The translations under genes were made by a program, and so were the position numbers. A model generated the notes under the pieces. That model was not told where the DNA came from and made no database searches. It saw only the letters and a list, made by a program, of their open reading frames with translations. From CAYQJL01 sp964612295 (GTDB taxonomy: Bacteria > Eisenbacteria > RBG-16-71-46 > CAIMUX01 > WJJG01), in the NCBI GenBank assembly GCA_964612295.1, contig CAZTDY010000063.1, positions 1 through 24,737 of the forward strand: a stretch of 24,737 nt of DNA, written 5' to 3'. This document shows, in pieces, positions 13,739-21,987 of this stretch (positions within the stretch are counted from its first letter, which is position 1; every line of letters begins with the position of its first letter).

Positions 13739-14543
13739 ACCTGTGACTGGTGCCCGTCAGGCTCTCCGAGTGCCCCAAGAACATGTACCCTCCGGGCCCC
13801 AGCAAATCGTAGTAACGATTGATGAGCTTCTCCTGAACCGGCTTCTCGAAGTAGATCATGACGTTACGGCAAAAGATGATGTCGAAGGGCCCTTTCATGG
13901 GCCAGTTCTCCATCAGGTTCAGCCGCGCGAAAGTGACGAGTCGGCGGAGCTGATCCTTGACCTGATAGGCCGGCGCTCCGTCCACGGGATTCTTGACCGA
14001 CTGGAAGTACTTCCGCACGAGCGCCTGAGAGACATCCTTCAATCGCTCGGGCCCATAGATACCTTTCGCCGCGCGCGCGAGGACCTGGGTGGACAGGTCG
14101 GTCGCCAGGATCTTGATGTCCCACAAGTCGGGATTGGGAATCGCCTCGTGCAGCGTCACCCCGATCGTGTAGGGCTCCTCCCCCGTCGAACAGCCGGCGC
14201 TCCAGACGCGCAGGCGGCGATTGCCCGACGACTGGAGGATCTCGGGCAGGACCTCCTGCCGCAGGAAGTCGAAGTGAGCCGACTCGCGGAAGAAGCTGGT
14301 GAGGTTGGTCGACAGGGCGTCGAGCATGGTCACCAGTTCGTTCCCGCTGACGTCCTTCTCCAGAACGGACAGGTACGCCCCGAAGTCCTTGAGGCCGAGC
14401 GCGCGAAGGCGCTTGTTCAGGCGGGCCTTGACCAGCTGTCGTTTGCCAGTGTGGAGGTTGATTCCACAGAGGCGCCGAACCAGCTGACTGATCTTCTCGA
14501 ATTGAGCATCGGTCAGCTCGGCCCCGATGATGGGATTGCTCAT
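13704..14543 (-). CDS. cheR: Chemotaxis protein methyltransferase CheR
   Basis: Methylates glutamates on chemoreceptors using S-adenosylmethionine, setting the adaptation state. The N-terminal helical domain (about 10-80) includes the basic stretch KRQLVKARLNKRLRALG. The catalytic domain shows STNLTSFFRE (Arg86), the SAM-binding VWSAGCSTGEEPYT (113-126), LATDLSTQVLARA and FDIIFCRNVMIYF, with the terminal GHSESL. At 279 residues it is full length. Its ATG overlaps the cheW stop (ATGA), so it is coupled to cheW. No CheB methylesterase or receptor lies in the window. The 3' end overlaps the convergent GNAT gene by 35 bp. Confidence 0.95.
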   Translation of the reverse strand: MSNPIIGAELTDAQFEKISQLVRRLCGINLHTGKRQLVKARLNKRLRALGLKDFGAYLSVLEKDVSGNELVTMLDALSTNLTSFFRESAHFDFLRQEVLPEILQSSGNRRLRVWSAGCSTGEEPYTIGVTLHEAIPNPDLWDIKILATDLSTQVLARAAKGIYGPERLKDVSQALVRKYFQSVKNPVDGAPAYQVKDQLRRLVTFARLNLMENWPMKGPFDIIFCRNVMIYFEKPVQEKLINRYYDLLGPGGYMFLGHSESLTGTSHRFKYVQPTVYRK

Positions 14544-15049
14544 GCAGCCTCACCATCGGCCAGGGCCTGAATATCCTTCATGTCCCCCCGGGAGAGAATC
14601 TGCGCGATATTCAGAAGGATGGTCGCCCGTTCGTCGGTCTTGCCCATGCCCAGGATGACGGTGGTTTCCACATCCTGTCCCAGCGCCGGGGGCGGCTCAA
14701 TCTGCGCGGCATCGAAGTCCTGCACTTCCGACACGCGATCGACAACCACGCCCACCTCGACGTCATCGACGTCCACGACGATGATGCAGGTCTCGTCATC
14801 GGCTTCAGCGCGGGGCATGTCGAATTTGGTGCGGAGATCGACGACCGGAATGACCTTGCCGCGGAGGTTGATCACACCGTCCACGAAGTCAGGGCTCGAC
14901 GGCAGAGAGGTCACGGGCATCAGTCCGTTGATCTCACGGACCCTCAGAATCTCGAACGCGTACTGCTCTTCATTGAGGAAGAAGGTCAGGTACTTCCCGG
15001 CCAGATCTTCCGGTGTCTTCGACTGGGTGTTTCCACCTTCTTCGATCAT
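14540..15049 (-). CDS. cheW: Chemotaxis coupling protein CheW
   Basis: Links chemoreceptors to the CheA kinase in the signalling array. The CheW fold is visible from about residue 20: KYLTFFLNEEQYAFEILRVREI, the conserved FVDGVINLRGKVIPVVDLRTKF, then CIIVVDVDDVEVGVVVDRVSEV and the terminal NIAQILSRGD. The frame is open upstream to a GTG at 15076, but ATG 15049 is chosen because AGGAG lies seven bases before it; this puts the start 19 bp after the cheA stop. 169 residues is a normal length. Second of three che genes in the operon, coupled to cheR by a four-base overlap. Confidence 0.95.
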   Translation of the reverse strand: MIEEGGNTQSKTPEDLAGKYLTFFLNEEQYAFEILRVREINGLMPVTSLPSSPDFVDGVINLRGKVIPVVDLRTKFDMPRAEADDETCIIVVDVDDVEVGVVVDRVSEVQDFDAAQIEPPPALGQDVETTVILGMGKTDERATILLNIAQILSRGDMKDIQALADGEAA

Positions 15050-15068
15050 AACGTCTCTCCTGTTTTCA

Positions 15069-17303
15069 CTAGGCACTCCGTAAGGTCTCTTGAGGTTCGC
15101 TCTGCGCTTTCGCCGCGCCCGCGGCCCTCCCGGAGCGCGTCGTCGTTCCGGCCTGAGCCATCTTCAAGATCCCTGGAACATCCAAGATCAGTCCAACCCG
15201 CCCGTCTCCCAGGATGGTGCCCCCTGACACCCCGGCGATCTCGCCCAGTCCTTCGCCCAGGGATTTGATCACCACCTGGTGTTGTCCGAGGAGGTCATCC
15301 ACCATGAGGGTGCAGCGTTTACCTTCGGCCTCCACGGCGATGAGGAGTCCGCCGGACAGCTCTTCCCGCGCGCCCGTCACCCCGAAGAGGTGCGCCAGAC
15401 GCACGATCGGGATGATCTCGTTGCGCAGCATCACCACCTCGCCGCGTCCCTCGACCGTGAAGAGCGTCTCGTCGCCCGGGCGGAAGCTCTGCTCGATCGA
15501 CACGGTGGGAATCAGGTAGCGTTCGTCGCCGACCTGAACGAACATCGCATCGGTGATCGCCATGGTGAGAGGCAGGTGGAGGGTGAAGACCGAACCCTCA
15601 CCCGGCTTCGATGTCACCTGAATGCGCCCGCGCAGCGACTCGATGCTGCGCTTGACCACGTCCATCCCCACCCCACGTCCCGACACATCGGTCACCACTT
15701 CGGCCGTTGAGAAGCCCGGCTGAAAAACCAACGCGAAGGCCTCACTGTCGCTCAGGCTTTCGCCGCTGCTGATGAGCCCGCGATCGACCGCCTTGGCGAT
15801 GATCTTCTCGCGGTCGAGCCCTTTGCCATCATCGCGCAATTCGATCGCCACGTTGCCGGCCGTCTGATATGCGCGCAGGTGAACGGAGCCCACCTCGGCC
15901 TTGCCCGCCTCTCGGCGGTCGTCCGTGCTCTCGATTCCATGGTCCACCGCGTTGCGGATCATGTGAACCAGCGGATCGTTCAGGACCTCGACCATGTTGC
16001 GGTCGATCTCGGTGTCCTCTCCCTCGGTCTGGAATTGGACCGACTTGCCCGACTTGCGGGCGAGATCCCGCACGAGGCGGTTCATCTTCTGGAAGGTCCC
16101 CTTCAGCGGCACCATCCGCAGCGCCATGCTCAGATCCTGCAGCTCACGCACGATCTTGCTCGAATGGGACACGCTCTTCGCGAGACGAGGATTCGCGCCC
16201 GAGACCACCTCGGGATCCTGAGAGACCATGGAGTGCGCGATCACCAACTCTCCGACCATGTTGATCAGGCTATCCAGACGGCCGGTGCTGACCCGGATCG
16301 TCGATTCACTCGCTTTGCCGGCGTGACGGGCGGGCTGAGGTGCGCCGCTCGCAGCCTGGGCATTCTGCGCTGAATCCACCGCTGCGCCCGCGGGGGCCAC
16401 TGCGGAGGCGGCCTGGGCCACCGCCGGGATCTGCGCCGCGGGGGCCGTCATACCGCTCGACTCGCTCGCGGTGTCGACGCTCGATTCGGGATCGTTCAAG
16501 CGGGCCAGAATGTCTGCGTAGTTCTTGGGGATCACCAGCGCATCGCCGGGGTTGATGCCGTCCATCGCCTGGGTCATTTCCTTGAGGACGTCGCAGGACT
16601 CCAGGGCCAGGTCGGCGTAGCCGCCGGTCAGGCGAATCTCCCCATCCCGCGCACGGGAGAGGATGGTCTCGGCCTTGTGGGCCATCTCCTTCGCCAGATC
16701 GAGGCCGAGGAAACCGGAGGTGCCTTTGATCGTGTGGAACGCGCGAAAGACCGTGTTGAGGGATTCCGAATCCTCGGGCTGCGCCTCCAGATCGAGAAGC
16801 GCGGCCTCCGAGGCGGAGATGTGATCCAGCGACTCCGCGATATACTCATGAAGTAACTCGTCGTCTGAATCCGCGGGAAGGACGGTCGCGAAGCCCTCCA
16901 TCAGCTCTCCCGCCGTGGGCGCGGCTGCGGGCGGTGCCGGCCTGGGGACCGCTTGGGCCGACACATCAGGCGTGGGGGCCGAGCCGCGTCCGGCGGCTTC
17001 ACCCTCGCTCTGCGCTTCTTCGGCCTCGAGCCGGGCACTGATCTGCACCCCCTGCTCCACCGCCTCGGCGGCGCCGGTGAGCACCGACTGCGGCTCGGTC
17101 GCCTCGCCATCAATCACCCGGGTGAGTGCATCCCGTCCGGGCCGAATCCGCTCGAGAGCCTCTTCCGGGGCCAGCTCGAGGTCGATGAGTCCGGTCAGCC
17201 AATCCCGAAGACGAATGAGAATCTCCCGATTCTCAGCACTGGCGGCCTTCATGGCGGCCAGGACGTCCTCTAGAGAATTCAAAGACAGATCCTGCTCTGG
17301 CAT
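15069..17303 (-). CDS. cheA: Chemotaxis histidine kinase CheA (P2-less, with N-terminal extension)
   Basis: Kinase at the centre of the chemosensory pathway. From ATG 17303 it has 744 residues. An unusual N-terminal region (1-135), helical then Ala/Pro-rich, has no clear family. The HPt domain follows (about 145-255), with phospho-acceptor His190 in FRAFHTIKGTSGFLGL. An Ala/Pro linker (about 280-330) replaces the usual P2 response-regulator-docking domain. Then come the dimerisation helices (SLINMVGELVIAHSM), the ATPase core (N box HMIRNAVDHGIE, G1 DDGKGLD, G2 GRGVGMDVV) and the CheW-like regulatory domain (about 585-715). The frame is open to 17423, but that would run into the preceding gene. 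A GAGG lies ten bases before the ATG. Confidence 0.94.
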   Translation of the reverse strand: MPEQDLSLNSLEDVLAAMKAASAENREILIRLRDWLTGLIDLELAPEEALERIRPGRDALTRVIDGEATEPQSVLTGAAEAVEQGVQISARLEAEEAQSEGEAAGRGSAPTPDVSAQAVPRPAPPAAAPTAGELMEGFATVLPADSDDELLHEYIAESLDHISASEAALLDLEAQPEDSESLNTVFRAFHTIKGTSGFLGLDLAKEMAHKAETILSRARDGEIRLTGGYADLALESCDVLKEMTQAMDGINPGDALVIPKNYADILARLNDPESSVDTASESSGMTAPAAQIPAVAQAASAVAPAGAAVDSAQNAQAASGAPQPARHAGKASESTIRVSTGRLDSLINMVGELVIAHSMVSQDPEVVSGANPRLAKSVSHSSKIVRELQDLSMALRMVPLKGTFQKMNRLVRDLARKSGKSVQFQTEGEDTEIDRNMVEVLNDPLVHMIRNAVDHGIESTDDRREAGKAEVGSVHLRAYQTAGNVAIELRDDGKGLDREKIIAKAVDRGLISSGESLSDSEAFALVFQPGFSTAEVVTDVSGRGVGMDVVKRSIESLRGRIQVTSKPGEGSVFTLHLPLTMAITDAMFVQVGDERYLIPTVSIEQSFRPGDETLFTVEGRGEVVMLRNEIIPIVRLAHLFGVTGAREELSGGLLIAVEAEGKRCTLMVDDLLGQHQVVIKSLGEGLGEIAGVSGGTILGDGRVGLILDVPGILKMAQAGTTTRSGRAAGAAKAQSEPQETLRSA

Positions 17304-17412
17304 GTTCGTTCGCCTCGCTTTGCGGTCTTTGCCGTCTATGGATAGAGCGTCCCGCTCCTCCTTAATAAGAAATCGACTTCGGCAGGTAGGACCTTTAGGG
17401 GTGGCGACGCCT

Positions 17413-18309
17413 CTAGGACGCAAGATCGTCGAGAGTTGCGTCGGACGGCGCGTCCGGAGGACCGGTGACCTTCAGCTGCACCTTCACCGCCGGCGGAGCT
17501 TCGTCCGCCTTGGCCCCCGCCCGCTCGCGGCAGCGCTCCAAGTAGATGCGGGCGAGCTGGTTGGGGTAGGCGTCCTTCGAGAGCAAGCTCAGCACGGCCG
17601 CCGCCTTGGTCCATTCACCCTGGCGGCAGAGCTCAATGGCGCCCTGCATGGCGGTCACCGCCCCCATGCGATCTAGGGGAATCTCACCCCGCGGCCCCAG
17701 CAGCTCGTGGATCGTCTGGCAGGCTTCTGTATAAGAATCAACATCATTGACACTTAGCATCGTCGCGCGAAGGGCGGGCGCGCTCGCGAGGAGCGCCTCC
17801 CCGGTTTTGTCGAATCGATCGATCTCCTGAATCTCCATGGTGGCCGTCGCGGTCTTGCTGGCCATGTCGTCGAGCAGCATCTGGCTGCCGTAGAAGAGGC
17901 AGGCCCGCTGGAGTAGGTGGGCTCTGTCGATGACCGTCTCCGGGCCCTCGATAACCTGGCGGTTTCCTTCGGAGCCGCCGCCCGGGCTGACGTTGGTCAT
18001 CGCAACTCCCAACCGCGGCGTAACCTGTAGGCCGTGCTCTCCGGCGACGATCTGGCGGAGATCTTCAATCTGTTCCATCAGTCCCCAGGCCGACCGCAGT
18101 GGAACCGCGGGGTCCTTCGGGTGCGTATACGCCTCCCCCCAGATCACGGTCAATCCCCGGCGGTCGATCGGCAGGATCTGGCCTCCGGTCCGCATGGCCG
18201 TCTCCGCGACCTCGCGAAAGGCCAGGCTGAGAATGCTGGTCAGGGCCTCGGGATCCACGACCATGGCGGCAGTCCGCACACTGATCAGATGGGCTGACAA
18301 GGCGATCAT
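17413..18309 (-). CDS. Probable pseudo-cyclase: degenerate class III nucleotidyl cyclase domain with C-terminal helical tail
   Basis: Residues about 8-150 follow the class III adenylate/guanylate cyclase pattern: a helix, then MRTGGQILPIDRRGLTVIWG (39-58), matching the family's GG-x-I...GD-x-V-x-AVFG block, a helix (LRSAWGLMEQIEDL), GLQVTPRLGVAMTNV (93-107) matching the RIGIHTG strand, and ETVIDRAHLLQRAC (124-137) matching D-x-VN-A-RL. The metal-binding Asp of the first block is Arg50 and the N-terminal Asp is also missing, so catalysis is unlikely. Residues 216-262 (AIELCRQGEWTKAA...IYLERCRER) match the helical tail often found after such cyclase domains. ATG 18309 has GGGGAGG upstream. Leading cheA, it may act as a nucleotide sensor or scaffold. 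Confidence 0.75.
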   Translation of the reverse strand: MIALSAHLISVRTAAMVVDPEALTSILSLAFREVAETAMRTGGQILPIDRRGLTVIWGEAYTHPKDPAVPLRSAWGLMEQIEDLRQIVAGEHGLQVTPRLGVAMTNVSPGGGSEGNRQVIEGPETVIDRAHLLQRACLFYGSQMLLDDMASKTATATMEIQEIDRFDKTGEALLASAPALRATMLSVNDVDSYTEACQTIHELLGPRGEIPLDRMGAVTAMQGAIELCRQGEWTKAAAVLSLLSKDAYPNQLARIYLERCRERAGAKADEAPPAVKVQLKVTGPPDAPSDATLDDLAS

Positions 18310-18417
18310 GACGATCCTCCCCGATCACCGACCCGGGCAGTCGTGATTGGTCTTGGGGGTTCCTGCACGTTCTGCTACGCTCGTCGGCTCGACGGCGGGT
18401 AGCTGCTCCCTGTAATC

Positions 18418-18430
18418 ATCGGCAGCCGAT
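18418..18430. repeat. Palindrome ATCGGC-A-GCCGAT between divergent operons
   Basis: Perfect six-base arms around a single central base, about 109 bp from one start codon and 110 bp from the other. Its central place and symmetry fit a regulator-binding site, but this length of palindrome is not rare by chance in GC-rich DNA. Confidence 0.3.
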
Positions 18431-18465
18431 AGCGCATCTGATGGATTCTGTTGTTGCTAGCGGAA

Positions 18466-18493
18466 CCACCCCCGGCAGGGTGGGTACGTTTTT
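18466..18493 (+). terminator. Terminator- or attenuator-like hairpin upstream of the thioredoxin-like gene
   Basis: Arms CCACCC (18466-18471) and GGGTGG (18478-18483) enclose a six-base loop; five spacer bases later comes TTTTT (18489-18493). It points toward the 18540 gene and ends 46 bp before its start, so it would act as an attenuator in that mRNA's leader, or end an unseen short transcript. The gap between stem and T run makes it a weak intrinsic terminator. Confidence 0.4.
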
Positions 18494-18539
18494 CGAGAAG
18501 GCGTCAGCGTGAATTCATGAGGAAAACGAGGACTTTGGA

Positions 18540-19397
18540 TTGAGAACTCCGAGCACTTGCACCCGTACCCTCTTCATGGCTCTCCTGGCATCCTGCGCAC
18601 TGGGCGCAGGTGTCCCCGCTGTGGCGGCGCCGGCCGGGGATCCTGGCGGGCTCTGGCATGAGAACACGGAACTTCGAGCGATGCGCTGCCCCCCCGGGGC
18701 CAACGGCTCGGTCGCATCTGACGACGAGGCGCCCTACGGCGAGGTCTTCGACAGCGAGGATTTCCAGACGATGTTGGTCCTGCAGAAGGACTGGCCGGAG
18801 GCCTTTACCCTGAATCTGGCCACGGGAGAGGTGACCCTCCATTTACCCTCGCAAGTGCTGGGGGCGGAAGGCCAGTTGCTGAGCCCTGCCGGTGGGGAAG
18901 TCATCGCGACCTTCGTGTCCACCAACGAGGGCTGCATCGAATTCGGCAGTCTCGACTACGACTACATCATCGAGCCGCTGCCCCCGATGATTGGCGAGCT
19001 CAGTCGCGCCGAACTCGAGCGGCGGCAGCCGGCCTACCTGAGGCGGGCGCTGGACTATGAACCTGATCCGGTGAAGATCGCGGCCTTGAACGCTCTCGAG
19101 GACGAGATCGACATCGTGGCCTTCTTCGGCACCTGGTGCCTGATCTGCAAGCATACGCTGCCCGCCCTTCTCGCCACGATCGATGCTGCGGACTCGGCGA
19201 AGTTCAATCTCACGTTGATCGGAACCGACGAGGATCTATCGTTCCCCGAGGACTGGATCGTGGAGTATGAGCTGGAGTTCACCCCCACGGTTGTGGTGCT
19301 CCACCAGGGCGTCGAGTTGGGACGCATTCAGGAAGAAGCGTTGGTATCCGTCGAGGCCGATCTGGTTGGGATCATCTCAACGGCCTTGGGGCAATAG
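18540..19397 (+). CDS. Exported thioredoxin-like protein (possible ResA-type reductant)
   Basis: Secreted or membrane-tethered oxidoreductase. A signal sequence occupies about residues 8-30 (FMALLASCALGAGVPAVAA). Residues 31-175 form a strand-rich domain I do not recognise. The C-terminal thioredoxin fold (about 180-285) has the active site FFGTWCLICKH, with Cys200 and Cys203, and the cis-Pro at 249 (EFTPTVVVL). TTG 18540 is taken as start because GAGGA sits seven bases upstream and the signal peptide follows. It opens the operon with the MauE-Trx fusion, resB and resC, where system II clusters normally carry ResA to reduce apocytochrome haem-site cysteines; that role is inferred from fold and position. 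Confidence 0.88.
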   Translation: MRTPSTCTRTLFMALLASCALGAGVPAVAAPAGDPGGLWHENTELRAMRCPPGANGSVASDDEAPYGEVFDSEDFQTMLVLQKDWPEAFTLNLATGEVTLHLPSQVLGAEGQLLSPAGGEVIATFVSTNEGCIEFGSLDYDYIIEPLPPMIGELSRAELERRQPAYLRRALDYEPDPVKIAALNALEDEIDIVAFFGTWCLICKHTLPALLATIDAADSAKFNLTLIGTDEDLSFPEDWIVEYELEFTPTVVVLHQGVELGRIQEEALVSVEADLVGIISTALGQ

Positions 19398-19412
19398 AAG
19401 AGGTCTGCGTCC

Positions 19413-20321
19413 ATGCGCGTGAACTGGCGCGTTTCCATTGCCTACCTGCTCGGGCTGTTCGCCGCCGGCATCCTGGCGATTGCCGCCTTCTACAAGGCCG
19501 GCGATCCCGCCTTCTTCGCCGAGCAGATCACCGCGCACAAAGTCACCCCGGAATCCTGGTCGATCTACCTCGCCTACTTCTTCGTGGGACTCGAGCTGGT
19601 CACCGCCGCCGCGTTTGTGGCCTTCATCTGGCCGCGGCTCGTGTTCGCGGGCACCATCGGTCTGATGCTCGGATTCATCGGGGTGACCGCGTGGGCTTGG
19701 GCCCACGGCAATGCCGAAGGGTGTGGGTGCTTCGGCCGGCTCGTGGATCGGGGCCCGCTCGAGGTGATTATCGAGGATGCGCTTGTCGTCCTGACCTCGG
19801 CCGTCGCGCTGATTCTCCTGCGCGGGTTTCGTATGCGCCGCTGGCAGTGGGCCCTGGGCGTGCCGCTGGTGGTCGCGGCCCTGCTGCTGACCGTGTTCGG
19901 CACGAGCCTGCCGCTCGACGAGGCGGTCGTCGGCATTCGCCCCGGCACCGACCTCTCTGACATGGCGCTCGACGGCTCCCGGGTCCCGGTCGACGAGGGC
20001 TGGGTGCTGCTGGCGATCGTGGGGCCGGAATGCCAACCGTGTGACGAGGGGATCGAGTCCCTCAAGCAGGTCGCCGCCGCCCAGGAGGGCCCTCAGGTTC
20101 TGGCGGTGCTTCCCGGAAGTCGCGGCGAGGCACAGACTTGGCGGATGAAACGGCTGCCCAACTTCCCCATTGCCACGAGCGCGCCCCTGGCCCTGCGGCA
20201 GTACTACCGGCAGCTACCGACCGTCTTCCTCCTGGAGGACGGCATTGTGCGTAGGGCCTGGTGGGGCCGTATCCCCACCGCCGCGGAGGTCCTTGAGGCC
20301 CAGGCGGCTTCAGACTCCTAA
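19413..20321 (+). CDS. MauE-like membrane protein fused to a periplasmic thioredoxin-like domain
   Basis: A 302-residue fusion. Residues 1-165 carry hydrophobic segments at about 8-27, 52-73, 76-97, 120-137 and 146-164, and the motif EGCGCFG (Cys104, Cys106), characteristic of the MauE/DoxX-like family first known from methylamine dehydrogenase maturation. Residues about 170-300 form a thioredoxin-like domain with Cys207-X2-Cys210 (PECQPC) and a cis-Pro at 269 (QLPTVFLL). Such a protein could pass electrons or oxidising equivalents across the membrane to its own periplasmic domain. It starts 15 bp after the preceding thioredoxin gene, with GAGG nine bases before the ATG. In this ResBC operon it occupies the slot normally held by CcdA; that function is inference. 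Confidence 0.85.
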   Translation: MRVNWRVSIAYLLGLFAAGILAIAAFYKAGDPAFFAEQITAHKVTPESWSIYLAYFFVGLELVTAAAFVAFIWPRLVFAGTIGLMLGFIGVTAWAWAHGNAEGCGCFGRLVDRGPLEVIIEDALVVLTSAVALILLRGFRMRRWQWALGVPLVVAALLLTVFGTSLPLDEAVVGIRPGTDLSDMALDGSRVPVDEGWVLLAIVGPECQPCDEGIESLKQVAAAQEGPQVLAVLPGSRGEAQTWRMKRLPNFPIATSAPLALRQYYRQLPTVFLLEDGIVRRAWWGRIPTAAEVLEAQAASDS

Positions 20322-20396
20322 TGCGGCTCCGAGCCCGATGCGGTATGATGCGAGATTCGTGTACTGACCTAAGTCTATCGAGTAGGAGCGCAAAGC

Positions 20397-21986
20397 ATGG
20401 CATCGCCCCCAACTGCGGAGAGGAGCAGCCGCAAGACCGGCAATCCGATCAGTGAACTGATTCGGGCCTTCTATGCGTTGCTCTGTGATCCCAGCTTCGC
20501 GATCTTCGTGATCATCACGCTGGCGGTGGCAAGCATCCTGTCGATGGTGATCGTCGATCAGCTCCCCTTCCGGGGCGAAATGGCCCGAATGCGGTTCGCG
20601 GAGCGCCTTGACGAGCCCTGGATCTGGTTCCTCGTCAATGTCATTCCCGAACACCCCTATCGATCTGCCGTCTTTCGCACACTCCTGGCCATGCTCTCCC
20701 TGAGCCTGCTGGCCTGCATCATCAAACGATGGCGATTTCAATGGGGACAGGCGCTCTCGAATCCTCTGCCCAACGACGAACGGTTCGAATCGGCGCGCAC
20801 CGTCGGCTGGGTCAGCCGGACGGCGGTCGTCCCTTCGGAGATCGCAGCCTTCTTCCGCTCGCGGCTCTTCAAGGTCGACGTTGAGTCCGCGTCCGATTCG
20901 ATGCGGTTGGCCGCCACCCGGTTCGGCATCGCCCGGGTGGGACCGATCCTGACCCACGTCGGATTCCTGCTCCTGGTCATCGGCGGGCTGCTCATGGCCT
21001 CGACAGGATCGAGCGGGATGCTCTGGATGCGCCCTGGGGATTGGGTGGAGATTCCGAACACCGACGTGCGGTTGGAGGTGCTCGATTTCGAGATCGAGAA
21101 GACCGAACGCGGACAGATTGCCGACTACATCGCGACCGTGCAGCTCGTGCGCGACACCACGGTGATCAAGAACCATCGGCTCGAGGTGAACAAACCGCTG
21201 CGCTACGCGGGTTACAGTTTCTATCAGGCTTCATACCGAAGCGATCCCACGAGTCTGCGCACCCTGCAACTGGTCTTCGACGTCCCTCTGGATGGAGAGG
21301 CGATCGGCGGGTCCGACGCGCAGGAATCATCCTCGACCATGCCGCCGGAGATGAAGGAGATGATGCCCCACGGGCAGAAGCATCTCGAGTTCCACAATCC
21401 CCAGACGCTCTCGATGCAGCCGGGAGAGCGGATTACCCTGCCGAACACCTCCTACACGGCTGAGATCGACACGTTCTTCACCGACTTCCGCATGGGACAG
21501 GACGGCCCGGCACAGGGGTCGCCCGAGGCCCGCAACCCCGCCGTGCGGCTGGGGATCTACAAAGACGGCGTGCTGCTGGGATACCGCTGGCACTTCCTCT
21601 TCCACCCGGATATGGCCATCGGCTCGGGGCCCGAACTCCCGATACGCTTCGCGTCCTTCGACGGTGTCATGCAGACCGGACTCGAGATGTCCACGCACCC
21701 TGGTTCGGCCTGGGTGTGGGCCGGGCTGGCCATCATGACCTTGGGAACGCTCATGGCATTCCTCATCCGGCACGAACGGGTACTCCTTCGCGCGCGTCGC
21801 CGGGGCGAGGACTGGGAAATCGACTGGATTCACACCGGCACGGGCAACCAGGACCCGGCGCTGGTCGATCATCCGTGGCAGGCCGCGGTCAGTTCGCTGG
21901 CGGCCCGCTTCATGGACACCTGGAAACCGGAACAGGGCGGTCCACAGCGGTGGCCCGGACAAGAGACCTCCAACTCGGGAGAGTGA
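20397..21986 (+). CDS. resB: Cytochrome c biogenesis protein ResB/CcsB
   Basis: Part of the system II haem lyase, which with ResC delivers haem and attaches it to apocytochrome c on the outer face of the inner membrane. Transmembrane segments lie at about 33-54, 88-108, 181-200 and 438-460, with a large periplasmic domain between the third and fourth, the ResB layout. VGPILTHVGFLLLVIGG holds a conserved His; VNKPLRYAGYSFYQASY and the closing transmembrane helix match the family. At 529 residues it is normal length. ATG 20397 has AGGAG nine bases upstream. A 75-bp gap follows the MauE-Trx gene; a TATGAT at 20344 could be a -10 but has no -35 partner. The next gene starts one base after its stop. 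Confidence 0.93.
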   Translation: MASPPTAERSSRKTGNPISELIRAFYALLCDPSFAIFVIITLAVASILSMVIVDQLPFRGEMARMRFAERLDEPWIWFLVNVIPEHPYRSAVFRTLLAMLSLSLLACIIKRWRFQWGQALSNPLPNDERFESARTVGWVSRTAVVPSEIAAFFRSRLFKVDVESASDSMRLAATRFGIARVGPILTHVGFLLLVIGGLLMASTGSSGMLWMRPGDWVEIPNTDVRLEVLDFEIEKTERGQIADYIATVQLVRDTTVIKNHRLEVNKPLRYAGYSFYQASYRSDPTSLRTLQLVFDVPLDGEAIGGSDAQESSSTMPPEMKEMMPHGQKHLEFHNPQTLSMQPGERITLPNTSYTAEIDTFFTDFRMGQDGPAQGSPEARNPAVRLGIYKDGVLLGYRWHFLFHPDMAIGSGPELPIRFASFDGVMQTGLEMSTHPGSAWVWAGLAIMTLGTLMAFLIRHERVLLRARRRGEDWEIDWIHTGTGNQDPALVDHPWQAAVSSLAARFMDTWKPEQGGPQRWPGQETSNSGE

Positions 21987-21987
21987 T

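Larger units (their letters stand above)
18310..18539. other. Intergenic region between the divergent che and cytochrome-maturation operons
   Basis: A 230-bp non-coding stretch holding the ribosome site of the pseudo-cyclase gene at its left end, a palindrome at 18418-18430, a terminator-like hairpin at 18466-18493 and a short leader frame at 18517-18543. I found no convincing -35/-10 pair for either operon. Confidence 0.6.

Noticed and set aside
17355..17365. Near-perfect Shine-Dalgarno (TTAAGGAGGAG on the minus strand) in the leader before cheA
   Set aside because: No ATG, GTG or TTG follows at a usable distance in any frame, so it does not define a start; the cheA start at 17303 fits the protein better. 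It might be a leftover of a lost small gene.
18425..18432. GCCGATAG, similar to the flagellar sigma28 -10 element
   Set aside because: No TAAA-type -35 lies 15 bp upstream, and the bases are explained by the palindrome at 18418-18430.
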